DNA from: CAUZEO01 sp963578625
GTDB lineage: Bacteria > Verrucomicrobiota > Kiritimatiellia > SLOV01
Assembly: GCA_963578625.1 (NCBI GenBank)
Contig: CAUZEO010000090.1
Coordinates: 1-15,302 of the forward strand
DNA length: 15,302 bases
Reading direction: 5' to 3'
Both the position numbers and the translations under genes were made by a program. Positions 7,845-15,302 of the stretch are shown one piece after another. Each line of letters starts with the position of its first letter. Within the stretch, counting starts at the first letter, position 1. The notes beneath the pieces are model-generated. The model saw only the letters and a list, made by a program, of their open reading frames with translations, was not told the origin of the DNA and searched no databases.

Positions 7845-8530
7845 TCAGGAGAATCCCTTTTCGAAGTGTGATGTGCCGAGCAGCAGACAGGCCGCCTGCG
7901 GAATGATATTGATGATCTTTTTGTAATGAATCGAATCAGTGTGCTCTCTGGTCCAGGCGTCCAATTCCACCACCAGTTCTCGAATTGCTTCATTCGCGTC
8001 GGCCTGGACGAGGGGCCTGAGAAAGTTGACCTTCCTGTCTATGTGGTCATCGGCGTTTTCGCGCGCACCAGATCCAGTGCGATGGCTTTCAACTCGTTCA
8101 TCCCACCGCTCCTGAACAGCCGGTCCCGATAGTGGAACAGGTAATACCAGGTGTTCGCGAAATCGTTCGCCCGCATGTAGTCAATGTGAACTTTTCACGT
8201 GTCCAGTTCACTTTCCTCGGATTGAGCGCCAAACCGATTTGGGAAGCCTTTGCTACCGTAAAAACCGTCGTGAAACCCGCGGTAAGGGCCTCCTCCCAAC
8301 TCACTGACCCAGACCAGGAAGGTGCGTGCAAGGTGATCCCCTGGATTCGACTCCAGAATCTCGCTCGCAATCTGCGATGCCGGGTCATCCTCGTTCACAA
8401 GGTAGCAGAGCTTCAAGCGTTCGTGAGGGCCGGTAAATGTTTCCCCTGGAGTTTCGGCCGCGATCTCAATGATCTCATTCAGGTCTTTCCCTAAACTGTG
8501 CAGAATAGCGTACAACTCCAAGCGTTGCAT
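7845..8530 (-). pseudogene. Broken frame for a helical protein of about 227 residues
   Basis: Starting at ATG 8530 the frame reads MQRLELYAILHSLGKDLNEI and later ends at TGA 8197-8195. The same frame then continues with sense (VHIDYMRANDFANTWYYLFH) to 8039. A two-base excess in the CG run at 8060-8066 shifts it; removing CG gives LVRENADDHIDRKVNFLRPL and so on to TGA 7847-7845. The span of 686 minus two bases is 228 codons. The segment at about 8297-8195 may instead be read one frame over (WEEALTAGFTTVFTVAKASQ) between two compensating single-base indels. That reading is more GC-rich at third codon positions and avoids the internal stop. The product would be mostly alpha-helical and soluble. 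I recognise no family. It points the same way as the proline-rich frame and the kinase. An upstream in-frame ATG at 8623 is cut off by TAG at 8542-8540. Confidence 0.6.
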
Positions 8531-8749
8531 CCCGGGCGTCTAAGGTCCACGGCCGAGGGGCCACGCCACTACAGAATGCTCGGCCATACTCCTCGCCAAG
8601 CCCGCCTGAGGGAGGTTTTCCATGGCGTTGAATTTTACATCTTTCTTCGCTGCTCCTCATCCTACTCGTAATTCCAAATCGAGCGACTTTGATTAAGATT
8701 ACGAAAAAGCACTCGAGGCACTAATGATACTCTCAACACACACTACCAA
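8531..8749. other. Gap between panC and the broken helical-protein frame
   Basis: About 220 bases with no supported gene. The part next to panC (8690-8749) is AT-rich and includes TTTTT downstream of panC on the minus strand (8704-8708). The bases before those T residues do not form a good hairpin, so I do not call a terminator. The promoter of the broken genes may lie here. An in-frame ATG at 8623 could be the older start of the downstream broken gene. Confidence 0.4.
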
Positions 8750-9595
8750 TCAGGGACGGAGGACGGTGTTGTCGATGAGTCGGGCCTTTTCGAAAAAGAC
8801 CGCGATGGCGACGAGGGTCGGCTCCTCAATCCTGGAAACCGGCTGAAAGTTTTGGACAGCCACGATCTCGATGTAATCAATTCTCGCGGTGGCGGCTTTG
8901 TGGATCACCACTTCAAGTTCCCGCCGGTATACTTCCGCCCAACGTTCCCCCCGGTCAAAAAGATCCTCTGCCCGCTGGAGGGCGCGGTTGATCTGTACGG
9001 CGTCCTCCCGCTCTTGTGGCGACAGATACTGGTTGCGCGTGCTCATGGCGAGACCGTCCTTTTCACGGACGATGGGACCCGCAATGATTTCAATGGGAAA
9101 ATTCAGATCGCGCGCCATCTGCTGAATCAGGCGAAACTGCTGTGCGTCTTTCTGACCGAACACCGCGAGGTCGGGCTGCACGACGTTAAACAGCTTTGCC
9201 ACTACCGTGAGCACGCCCCGGAAATGTATGGGGCGGGTCTCTCCGCACAATCCCGATGAAAGATAGTCCTCCACCACGTACACGGTATGGTCCCGGGCAT
9301 ACATTTCCGGGGGAGTGGGATAAAAAATGATGTCTACGCCGACCTTTTTGCACACCTGCCGGTCGTGATCGGGATCCCGTGGATACTCGTTGAAGTCTTC
9401 ACTGGGTCCGAACTGGGTGGGATTCACGAAAATGCTGGTGACGAGAACATCGCATTGCTCCCGCGCGATTCGCATGAGGGAGAGATGCCCATCGTGGAGG
9501 TATCCCATGGTCGGGACAAATCCAATCCGTTTCCCGTCGCGCTTTAACGTCCGCGCCGCGGTTTGCATTGCCTCCGGCTTGTCTATTATTTTCAT
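8750..9595 (-). CDS. panC: Pantothenate synthetase
   Basis: PanC joins pantoate and beta-alanine using ATP, through a pantoyl-adenylate intermediate, to make pantothenate in the cytoplasm. The 281-residue sequence shows the family landmarks: PTMGYLHDGH with the HIGH-type His34 and His37, VNPTQFGPSEDF (58-69), FGQKDAQQF (147-154), and MSTRNQYLSP (184-193) as the KMSKS-like loop. I choose ATG 9595 (MKIIDKPEAM) because family members start just before this strand. A longer frame from TTG 9622 would overlap the panB stop and adds no conserved residues. It begins 23 bases after panB ends and closes the dapA-dapB-folK-panB-panC run. No aspartate decarboxylase gene (panD) for beta-alanine is present in the window. 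Confidence 0.97.
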   Translation of the reverse strand: MKIIDKPEAMQTAARTLKRDGKRIGFVPTMGYLHDGHLSLMRIAREQCDVLVTSIFVNPTQFGPSEDFNEYPRDPDHDRQVCKKVGVDIIFYPTPPEMYARDHTVYVVEDYLSSGLCGETRPIHFRGVLTVVAKLFNVVQPDLAVFGQKDAQQFRLIQQMARDLNFPIEIIAGPIVREKDGLAMSTRNQYLSPQEREDAVQINRALQRAEDLFDRGERWAEVYRRELEVVIHKAATARIDYIEIVAVQNFQPVSRIEEPTLVAIAVFFEKARLIDNTVLRP

Positions 9596-9618
9596 TCTTC
9601 TTTGAATCGGGGCGGAAA

Positions 9619-10431
9619 TCAATAACAGTGTTCCGGACCGGGAAAATCTCCGCGCTGCACGTCTGCAGCGTATGCTTCGACCGCGCCCTTGATTGCATCT
9701 CCCACCTCGGCGTACCGCTTCACGAATTTCGGCGAAATATCGTCAAACATTCCCAGCAGGTCCTGGATCACGAGCACCTGTCCGTCGCATTGCGGGCCCG
9801 CGCCGATGCCGACCGTTGGAATGGCTATCGAGTTCGTAATCTCTCCGGCAAGTTCCGCGGGAATTCCTTCCAGGACGATGCTGAAACATCCGGCTTCTTC
9901 CAGCGCTTTTGAGCCCTCTTTCAGCTTGTTCGCGTCCCGCGGGTGTTTGCCCTGGACGCGGTAGCCGCCGAATTCCTTTACGCTCTGCGGCGTTAATCCG
10001 ATGTGTCCCATGACCGGAATTCCGTTCTCGACCAGCATTTCAACAGTTTCCTTGCGGATGGCGCCGCCTTCGAGCTTCACCGCGTCCGCACGCCCTTTTT
10101 TCAGAATCCGGCCCGCATTCTCCACTGCCTGGGATACGGAGGCCTGGTAGGAAAGAAACGGCATGTCCGTGACGACGAGCGCGCGATCGACGCCGCGGAC
10201 CACCGCACGGGTGTGATGAATCATGTCTTCCATGGTAACCGGGATCGTGGACTCGTGCCCAAGCATGGTCATGCTCAAAGAATCCCCCACCATGATGAGA
10301 TGGACCCCGGCCTCATCGACAAGCTTGGCAGTCGAATAGTCGTAGGCTGTAAGACAGACGATTTTCTCTTTGCCTTTCAAGGCGCGAAGCTTCGTCGTCG
10401 TCCACGCGGTTTTTTTCTTCATGGCGCTCAT
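9619..10431 (-). CDS. panB: 3-methyl-2-oxobutanoate hydroxymethyltransferase
   Basis: PanB transfers a hydroxymethyl group from 5,10-methylenetetrahydrofolate to alpha-ketoisovalerate to form ketopantoate, the first step of pantothenate synthesis. The 270-residue protein is close to the usual length. It shows LTAYDYSTAKLVDEAG (27-42), VGDSLSMTMLGH (48-59) with the metal-binding Asp50, KLEGG, GHIGLTPQ, VLEGIP and PTVGIGAGPQCDGQVLV. ATG 10431 is preferred because AGGA lies nine bases upstream; ATG 10422 is an alternative. The longer frame from 10521 runs into folK and looks like noise. It lies 62 bases after folK and just before panC. FolK upstream feeds the folate cofactor this enzyme uses. 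Confidence 0.97.
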   Translation of the reverse strand: MSAMKKKTAWTTTKLRALKGKEKIVCLTAYDYSTAKLVDEAGVHLIMVGDSLSMTMLGHESTIPVTMEDMIHHTRAVVRGVDRALVVTDMPFLSYQASVSQAVENAGRILKKGRADAVKLEGGAIRKETVEMLVENGIPVMGHIGLTPQSVKEFGGYRVQGKHPRDANKLKEGSKALEEAGCFSIVLEGIPAELAGEITNSIAIPTVGIGAGPQCDGQVLVIQDLLGMFDDISPKFVKRYAEVGDAIKGAVEAYAADVQRGDFPGPEHCY

Positions 10432-10493
10432 GGGGGGAAATCCTACCCGATTCGCTTCCATCAGGCTACACCCGTCGTCCACTATGACATGGA

Positions 10494-11012
10494 TTACCAG
10501 TCCTTGGAGAGGAGGCGGCAAGATTCGCCCCCTTTTAACCCCGCCAGTACTTCACCCACTGTTTTCGATGTGCCGGGCAATACCAGTTCGGGCCGGACTT
10601 CAGCGAGGGGTTCCACCACGAAGCGCCGCTTTATCCAGCGCGGATGCGGAACGACCAACCCTGCGCCCTCGAGCGTGGAATCTCCCGCATACAGGATATC
10701 AACATCAATGGTTCGGGGCGCGAACCGGTCCTCGCTCCGTTCCCGTCCCAGGTTCGTTTCGATGATCCTGAGTATCTCAAGCCACGACTCCGCCGGCAGA
10801 TCGCTCTCGATCACCAGCACGGAGTTGAGATACATGAGATCCTTGAACTTCGACTTCACGCCCACCGGCTCGGTTTCGTAGAGGGAGGATTGCGCAGTAA
10901 ATCGGGCGCTTGGATCATCAAGAATACCATTTTTTGCGCTGGAAAGATATCCGGCGCGGTCCCCAAGATTCGATCCGAGGCTGAAACCGATTTCTGTGGT
11001 CGTATCCGTCAC
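10494..11012 (-). CDS. folK: 2-amino-4-hydroxy-6-hydroxymethyldihydropteridine pyrophosphokinase
   Basis: FolK moves pyrophosphate from ATP onto 6-hydroxymethyl-dihydropterin, preparing it for joining to p-aminobenzoate in folate synthesis. With a GTG start at 11012 the protein has 172 residues, near the family norm. Landmarks are SLGSNLGDR (11-19), SLYETEPVG (43-51), and RFAPRTIDVDILY (96-108) with the magnesium-binding Asp103 and Asp105. The GTG shares its first base with the dapB stop (TAGTG), which implies coupled translation. The longer frame from 11069 would lie deep inside dapB and adds nothing conserved. The other folate genes (folP, folB) are not in the window. Confidence 0.95.
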   Translation of the reverse strand: MTDTTTEIGFSLGSNLGDRAGYLSSAKNGILDDPSARFTAQSSLYETEPVGVKSKFKDLMYLNSVLVIESDLPAESWLEILRIIETNLGRERSEDRFAPRTIDVDILYAGDSTLEGAGLVVPHPRWIKRRFVVEPLAEVRPELVLPGTSKTVGEVLAGLKGGESCRLLSKDW

Positions 11013-11824
11013 TACAGCGCCAATACATCCCGCATCGAATACATTCCGGGCGGTTGGCCGATCACCCACGCGGCGGCGCGGAGAGCTCCGATCGCAAATG
11101 TGTCCCGGCTGGTGGCGCGGTGGGACAATTCGACAATTTCGCCGGATGTCGCGAACAGCACGGTGTGATCTCCGACGATGTCGCCGCCCCGCGTTGCATG
11201 AAAGCCGATCTCATCGTCCGTTCGTTCTCCCACCATCCCTTCGCGGCCGTGAATGGCGACGTTCTCAAGGTTTACCCCGAGTCCTTTCGCGACAGCTTCT
11301 CCCAGACCAAGAGCAGTGCCGCTGGGCGCGTCCTTCTTCAGCCGGTGATGTCGTTCCTCGATCTCAATATCGTAGCCCCGGTCTTTCAACGCCGTGGCCG
11401 CGGCCTCCGCGAGGCAGAAGAGAAGATTGACGCCGAGGCTCATGTTCGGCGCCATGACAATCGGAACGGATGTCGCCGCCTGGTGCACATCCGAAAGCTC
11501 CTTCCCGGTGAGTCCGGTGGTTCCAATGACCAGCGGCTTGCCCGCTTCCGCCATCTGCGTCGCGTGCGCGGCGGTCGCTTCGTGAAACGAGAAATCGATG
11601 CCCACCGCGGCGTCTGCCGATGCTAGAGAAAAATCCCCGGCGATGAGAGTCGAGCAGGGAGAAGCCCCCGCCATCAGTCCCGCGTCTTGTCCCACGCCCG
11701 GATGGGATTCCGATTCCATCGCTCCCGACAGGACAAGCTCTTCGACGGACCCTTCCAGCAAAAGTCTTACGATGGTCCGGCCCATGCGGCCGGCCGCGCC
11801 CAGCACCAATACGCCCTGGCTCAT
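11012..11824 (-). CDS. dapB: 4-hydroxy-tetrahydrodipicolinate reductase
   Basis: DapB reduces the DapA product with NAD(P)H on the way to diaminopimelate and lysine. The 270-residue sequence has the nucleotide-binding turn GAAGRMGR (9-16), GTTGL (101-105), APNMSLGVNLL, and the signature EERHHRLKKDAPSGTAL with His159, His160 and Lys163, at the same numbers as in the E. coli enzyme. I choose ATG 11824 because it overlaps the dapA stop as ATGA and leads directly into the first beta strand. The longer frame to 11890 adds unconserved residues. The stop overlaps the folK start by one base. Confidence 0.97.
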   Translation of the reverse strand: MSQGVLVLGAAGRMGRTIVRLLLEGSVEELVLSGAMESESHPGVGQDAGLMAGASPCSTLIAGDFSLASADAAVGIDFSFHEATAAHATQMAEAGKPLVIGTTGLTGKELSDVHQAATSVPIVMAPNMSLGVNLLFCLAEAAATALKDRGYDIEIEERHHRLKKDAPSGTALGLGEAVAKGLGVNLENVAIHGREGMVGERTDDEIGFHATRGGDIVGDHTVLFATSGEIVELSHRATSRDTFAIGALRAAAWVIGQPPGMYSMRDVLAL

Positions 11825-12690
11825 CGCAGCACCCCGTAATCCCGCAACGATGTCTCCAGCGCGGCGCGATTGGCCGCGGTCATTTCGCACAGGGGTAGCC
11901 GAAAGATTTCTTCGACCTTTCCCATCATCGCAAGCGAGGTTTTTACCGGAACTGGATTCGTTTCAAGAAAAAGATCGCAGAACAACTTGTGCATTCGTCC
12001 GTGGAAATCGCGAGCCGTCTCCCAGTCTCCGCCAAGTGCCGCATGTACCATTTTCGATACGTCAGCGGGAATAATGTTGGATGCAACGCTAATTACGCCC
12101 TTCGCGCCGACCACCATCATGGGCAGGGTGAGCATGTCGTCTCCGGAGAGAATGGTCAGATCGCACGTTCGTACCAGGAGGCTTACCTGATCGACGCTTC
12201 CAGCGGCCTCCTTGACCGCGACGATGTTTGGATGCCCCGCGAGCTCCGCTATTGTATCCAACTCGATGGGAATCCCGGTGCGACCCGGTATGTTGTAGAG
12301 CACAACCGGAAGCCCGATATCCGCGATAGCGCTGAAGTGCCGGATCAGCCCTTGCTGGCTGGGCTTGTTGTAATAGGGCGTAACCTGAAGAGTGCCGTCC
12401 GCGCCACGGTCCTTCGCGTGCCGGGTCAGCTCAAGGGCTTCCTCCGTCGAGTTTCCACCCGTCCCCGCGATGACCTGTACCCGGCCCTTGCAGACGTCGA
12501 TCGCCCGTTCGATGACTTCATGGTGCTCTTCAAAATTCAGCGTGGGCGACTCCCCGGTCGTGCCGACGGGCACCACGCCGTCCACGCCGCCGTCGATCTG
12601 CGCCTCAAGCAATGCGCAAAACGTTTGATCGTCCACCGCGCCGTCCGGCGTGAACGGGGTTACGATCGCCGTATAAACTCCTTCAAACAT
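11821..12690 (-). CDS. dapA: 4-hydroxy-tetrahydrodipicolinate synthase
   Basis: DapA condenses pyruvate with aspartate semialdehyde through a Schiff base, the first committed step to diaminopimelate and lysine. The 289-residue TIM-barrel protein has VGTTGESPTL (42-51), TPYYNKPSQQG (104-114), YNIPGRTG (132-139) with catalytic Tyr132, and VAVKEAAG with Schiff-base Lys160. The length is typical. Its ATG follows a strong ribosome site. It appears to be the first gene of the dapA-dapB-folK-panB-panC unit, since a 291-base spacer separates it from argG. Confidence 0.98.
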   Translation of the reverse strand: MFEGVYTAIVTPFTPDGAVDDQTFCALLEAQIDGGVDGVVPVGTTGESPTLNFEEHHEVIERAIDVCKGRVQVIAGTGGNSTEEALELTRHAKDRGADGTLQVTPYYNKPSQQGLIRHFSAIADIGLPVVLYNIPGRTGIPIELDTIAELAGHPNIVAVKEAAGSVDQVSLLVRTCDLTILSGDDMLTLPMMVVGAKGVISVASNIIPADVSKMVHAALGGDWETARDFHGRMHKLFCDLFLETNPVPVKTSLAMMGKVEEIFRLPLCEMTAANRAALETSLRDYGVLR

Positions 12691-12694
12691 GTAG

Positions 12695-12700
12695 CCTCCT
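12695..12700 (-). promoter_or_regulatory. Strong ribosome-binding site of dapA
   Basis: AGGAGG on the minus strand lies four bases before the dapA ATG. It is the best Shine-Dalgarno match noticed in the window and supports dapA as the head of its own transcription unit. Confidence 0.85.
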
Positions 12701-12751
12701 ATCGAGAGATAATTCGTGTTTATCGTTTTTACGTTTCTTGATTATGGAATT

Positions 12752-12862
12752 AGGTTTCAAATTTCGGTGTTCAGTGTTCAGGTTTCAAAAAGAATGTCGA
12801 ATATCGAATACTCAATGCTCAATATCGAAAGTAGTCACTTGGAGCATTCGATATTGGACATT
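12752..12862. repeat. AT-rich spacer with direct and long inverted repeats
   Basis: AGGTTTCAAA occurs twice (12752-12761 and 12780-12789), with GTGTTCA repeated in tandem between the copies. AATGTCGAATATCGAAT (12793-12809) is the reverse complement of ATTCGATATTGGACATT (12846-12862) with one mismatch in 17, separated by 36 bases. Inside the loop AATATCGAAAG echoes the arms. The whole is much AT-richer than the flanking genes and could fold as a long hairpin between argG and dapA. It looks like a decayed or dispersed intergenic element. I see no open frame or transposase. Confidence 0.7.
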
Positions 12863-12941
12863 GAGAAAACCCTTTCTGAGTAGAACTCAGTCACCCATGA
12901 AAACTCCGGCCAGCGAACTCGATATCCGAATACCGACAACC

Positions 12942-12956
12942 GCGGCAGGAGGCCGC
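12942..12956 (-). terminator. Small GC-rich hairpin downstream of argG
   Basis: GCGGC and GCCGC pair around a five-base loop, 26-40 bases after the argG stop. No T-run follows on the minus strand, so this is at best a weak terminator or an RNA end-protecting hairpin. A second 5-bp stem, CTGAG/CTCAG, lies at 12876-12890. Confidence 0.3.
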
Positions 12957-12981
12957 ACTGAAACCTGAATCCCGACTCTCA

Positions 12982-14178
12982 TCATTTATCCAGCCGGTTC
13001 CGCCCCGCCTGCACCCTCAGTCTCAGCGCATTCAGGCGGATGAAGCCGCTTGCGTCCTTCTGGTCATACACGGAATCCTCTTCAAATGTCGCGAGGTTCT
13101 CGTCATAGAGGGACTGGTCCGATTTTCGGCCGGTCACCGTGCAGCTTCCTTTGTAAAGGCGGACTCTTGCTGTCCCGGTCACGCAGGATGCCGCATGATC
13201 CATCGCGGCCTGGAGCATGGTTCGCTCCGGGGCAAACCAGAACCCGTTATAGACGAGCTTCGCGTACTCGGGCACGAGGGAATTCCGCAGGTGGAGGACT
13301 TCCCGATCCATGGTGATCTGTTCGACGGCTTCCCGGGCCCGATGCAGGATGGTGCCGCCGGGCGTCTCGTATACGCCGCGGCTTTTCATGCCCACGAACC
13401 GGTTTTCCACCAGATCCAATCGGCCGACTCCGTGCTTTCCCGCTATTACGTTCAACGTCTGCATGACGCCGAGCGGTTCGAGAGTTGTGCCGTTGACCGA
13501 TATTGCGTTGCCCTGGTCGAATCCGATGACGACGTCCTCCGGCTCGTCGGGTGCGTCCACAGGGTCCGTCGTGAGAAGATACATGTCTCTGGGCGGCGCG
13601 CTCCACGGGTCTTCGAGAATCCCACCCTCGAAACTGAGGTGCAGTAGATTCCGGTCCATGCTGTAGGGCTTCTCCGCGGTGACCGGCACGGGAATGTCGT
13701 ACTTCTTCGCATACTCGATCAGATCGCTCCGCGACTTAAACTCCCACTCCCTCCAAGGTGCGATGATGCGGATTCCCGGCTGTAGTGCGTAGCAGGTAAG
13801 TTCGAAGCGGACCTGGTCGTTGCCCTTCCCGGTGGCGCCGTGCGAGACGGCCTCGGCCCCGTTCTCGGCCGCGATCTCCGCCATGCGTTTTGCGATCAGG
13901 GGCCTCGCGATCGAGGTGCCGAGCAGGTAGCCCGACTCGTAGACCGCTCCCGCGCGCAGAATCGGGTACACAAAATCCTCTGCGAACTCTGCGCGCAGAT
14001 CGTCGATATAGATCTTCTTCGCGCCGGTACTCATTGCTTTCTCTTCGAGGCCGTCGAGTTCCTCTTCCTGCCCGATGTCGGCGCAGAAGGCGATCACCTC
14101 CGCGTCATACTCTTCGATCAACCACCGCATGATGACCGAGGTGTCGAGTCCTCCTGAATAGGCCAAAACAATTTTCAT
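12982..14178 (-). CDS. argG: Argininosuccinate synthase
   Basis: ArgG joins citrulline and aspartate with ATP to form argininosuccinate, the next-to-last step of arginine synthesis. The 398-residue protein is of normal length. It has the N-type ATP pyrophosphatase loop AYSGGLDTS (6-14), GTSIARPLIAK, SHGATGKGNDQVRFE, APWREW, and the substrate-binding segment YSMDRNLLHLSFEGG. The ATG overlaps the argD stop as ATGA. The family signature, length and argD context leave little doubt. Argininosuccinate lyase (argH) is not downstream; the neighbour beyond the spacer is dapA. Confidence 0.98.
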   Translation of the reverse strand: MKIVLAYSGGLDTSVIMRWLIEEYDAEVIAFCADIGQEEELDGLEEKAMSTGAKKIYIDDLRAEFAEDFVYPILRAGAVYESGYLLGTSIARPLIAKRMAEIAAENGAEAVSHGATGKGNDQVRFELTCYALQPGIRIIAPWREWEFKSRSDLIEYAKKYDIPVPVTAEKPYSMDRNLLHLSFEGGILEDPWSAPPRDMYLLTTDPVDAPDEPEDVVIGFDQGNAISVNGTTLEPLGVMQTLNVIAGKHGVGRLDLVENRFVGMKSRGVYETPGGTILHRAREAVEQITMDREVLHLRNSLVPEYAKLVYNGFWFAPERTMLQAAMDHAASCVTGTARVRLYKGSCTVTGRKSDQSLYDENLATFEEDSVYDQKDASGFIRLNALRLRVQAGRNRLDK

Positions 14179-15302
14179 ACTTTTGATTCCTCACTCACTT
14201 CCTGAAATGCAGCACAGCCGTCATGAATCCTGGACACGGCCTCGTCGATCTCCTGCTCCGATACCGTCATCGGAGGAACGAGGCGGATCACCGTATTGGT
14301 GGTGGCCAGGCTTAGCAATCCTTTTTCCTCGAGGATCTTCTGCAACGGCAAGGCGTCCTTTGAAAGCTCCAGTCCAACGATGAAACCTACACCTCTCACA
14401 CCCACGACCCACTCGTAGGTGTCGGAGAGCGACGCCAGTCCCTGCGCCAGCCTTGCGCCCAGAAACCGGGCCCGTTCCAGGAGGTTCTCTTCCTCAATGA
14501 CCTTGAACACGGCCAGCCCCGCGGCACAGGCCAGCGGCGTGCCCCCAAACGTGGTTGCGTGCGAGCCGAGTGTCAGGACATCCGATAGTTCCGGAGTTGC
14601 GGAAACCGCGCCGATGGGGAAACCCCCGCCCAAGCCTTTCGCGAGCGCAACGGCGTCGGGCCGGATGCCGGCTTCCTCATAACCAAACCAGTTCCCGGTC
14701 CTGCCCATGCCGCACTGCACTTCGTCGCACATCAACAATATGCCAGCCTCGTCGCATAGCGCTCGAAGGCTCCGGAGAAACTCGTGGTTTGCGATCCGGA
14801 TGCCGCCTTCGCATTGAATGGCCTCGATCAGCACCGCGGCGGTTTTCCCGTTCACGAGATTACGCACCGACTCGATGTCGTTGAACTCGGCCTGCCGGAA
14901 CCCGGGAGGCAGGGGATCGAACCCCTTCTTCACCTTGTCCTGCCCGGTGGCGGTCAACGTAGCCAACGTCCTTCCGTGAAAGGAATTTCCAAAGGAAATC
15001 ACTTCGTGACGTCCCGCATCGTGGCCCCACCGGCGCGCGAGCTTGATCAGGCCCTCGTTCGCCTCGGCGCCGGAATTGCAGAAGAAACTCTTTCCTCCCA
15101 GTGCCCGCTTCGAGATGGCCCGCGCAAGTTTCGGTTGCTGTTCGTTGTAGAACAGGTTTGAAACGTGCATCAGTCTGCCCGCCTGTTCCCGGATGGCCTG
15201 CACCAGCACCGGATGGCAATGCCCGAGGCTCACCACGGCGATCCCGGCGATGAAATCCAGGTATTCGTGGCCTTCCGCGTCCCACACGCGGCAACCGTCA
15301 CC
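14175..15302 (-). CDS. argD: Acetylornithine aminotransferase (N-terminus outside window)
   Basis: A class III PLP-dependent aminotransferase; 375 codons plus the stop lie in the window and the frame stays open to the right edge. ArgD converts N-acetylglutamate semialdehyde to acetylornithine, and in many bacteria also serves diaminopimelate synthesis. The visible part starts at GDGCRVWDAEGHEYLDF, the usual N-terminal motif of the family, so only a few dozen residues are missing. Landmarks are SLGHCHP, NSGAEANE (PLP phosphate), SFHGRTLATL, CDEVQCGMGRTG and ALAKGLGGG, whose lysine (codon 14639-14637) forms the PLP Schiff base, then TTFGGTPLACAAG. The gene overlaps argG by four bases. The argG neighbour favours ArgD over ornithine or GABA aminotransferase. 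Confidence 0.95.
   Translation of the reverse strand, partial: GDGCRVWDAEGHEYLDFIAGIAVVSLGHCHPVLVQAIREQAGRLMHVSNLFYNEQQPKLARAISKRALGGKSFFCNSGAEANEGLIKLARRWGHDAGRHEVISFGNSFHGRTLATLTATGQDKVKKGFDPLPPGFRQAEFNDIESVRNLVNGKTAAVLIEAIQCEGGIRIANHEFLRSLRALCDEAGILLMCDEVQCGMGRTGNWFGYEEAGIRPDAVALAKGLGGGFPIGAVSATPELSDVLTLGSHATTFGGTPLACAAGLAVFKVIEEENLLERARFLGARLAQGLASLSDTYEWVVGVRGVGFIVGLELSKDALPLQKILEEKGLLSLATTNTVIRLVPPMTVSEQEIDEAVSRIHDGCAAFQEVSEESKV

Noticed and set aside
7499..7993. Minus-strand open frame of 164 codons starting MKQFENWWWNW
   Set aside because: It runs out of frame with the sensible readings of both broken genes, is rich in Arg/Ser/Pro, and joins unrelated frame segments.
8195..8197. In-frame TGA read as selenocysteine or recoded codon
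   Set aside because: No selenocysteine insertion hairpin or known selenoprotein family is evident, and a reading with two compensating indels explains the region better.
8700..8722. Intrinsic terminator after panC (GTGCCTCGAGTGC then TTTTT)
   Set aside because: The bases before the T-run do not form a stem with a workable loop; only the self-complementary CTCGAG core would pair.
9596..9622. Upstream TTG start for panC at 9622
   Set aside because: It overlaps the panB stop, adds nine unconserved residues, and family members begin at the MKII strand.
10003..10881. Plus-strand open frame of 292 codons
   Set aside because: It is antisense to panB and folK, which are clearly coding on the other strand.

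Overview
The window is a stretch of a bacterial chromosome with dense, mostly minus-strand coding and moderately high G+C. No RNA gene, CRISPR array, transposase or phage gene is visible. Housekeeping biosynthesis fills the right half and surface-defence or signalling-type genes fill the left half. The large secreted alpha-2-macroglobulin with an aromatic-rich insert, the zinc-ribbon Ser/Thr kinase and the AT-rich repeat-like spacers suggest a Gram-negative-type bacterium, perhaps PVC (Planctomycetes/Verrucomicrobia/Lentisphaerae) or a related uncultured lineage. That placement is inference and is weak.

Left region (1-5174, minus): one very large gene runs off the left edge. It encodes a secreted bacterial alpha-2-macroglobulin with a signal peptide, a long N-terminal helical region, macroglobulin domains, a bait-like region, and an intact CTEQ thioester at Cys1514-Gln1517. 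Its C-terminus lies outside the window. A divergent spacer of about 150 bp separates it from a plus-strand FAD-dependent oxidoreductase (5322-6371).

Middle region (6465-8530, minus): a cytoplasmic protein kinase with an N-terminal four-cysteine zinc ribbon and an unusual catalytic loop (YRDVNAAN). Just upstream, in the same direction, are two reading frames broken by several small indels. When repaired on paper they give a helical protein of about 227 residues and a proline-rich protein of about 105 residues. The three may once have formed an operon. One lesion lies in a run of nine G, so a slippage switch or sequencing error must be considered as well as decay.

Right region (8750-15302, minus): a tightly packed run read right to left as argD (partial) - argG - [291-bp spacer] - dapA - dapB - folK - panB - panC. 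ATGA overlaps join argD/argG and dapA/dapB, and a TAGTG overlap joins dapB/folK. The genes supply arginine (ArgD, ArgG), the lysine and diaminopimelate precursor (DapA, DapB), the folate pterin step (FolK) and pantothenate (PanB, PanC). FolK and PanB are linked in function because PanB consumes methylenetetrahydrofolate.

Two spacers (6372-6464 and 12691-12981) hold AT-rich inverted repeats of similar style (TCGAAT/AATATCGA words) that stand out from the surrounding coding DNA and may belong to a dispersed intergenic repeat family.
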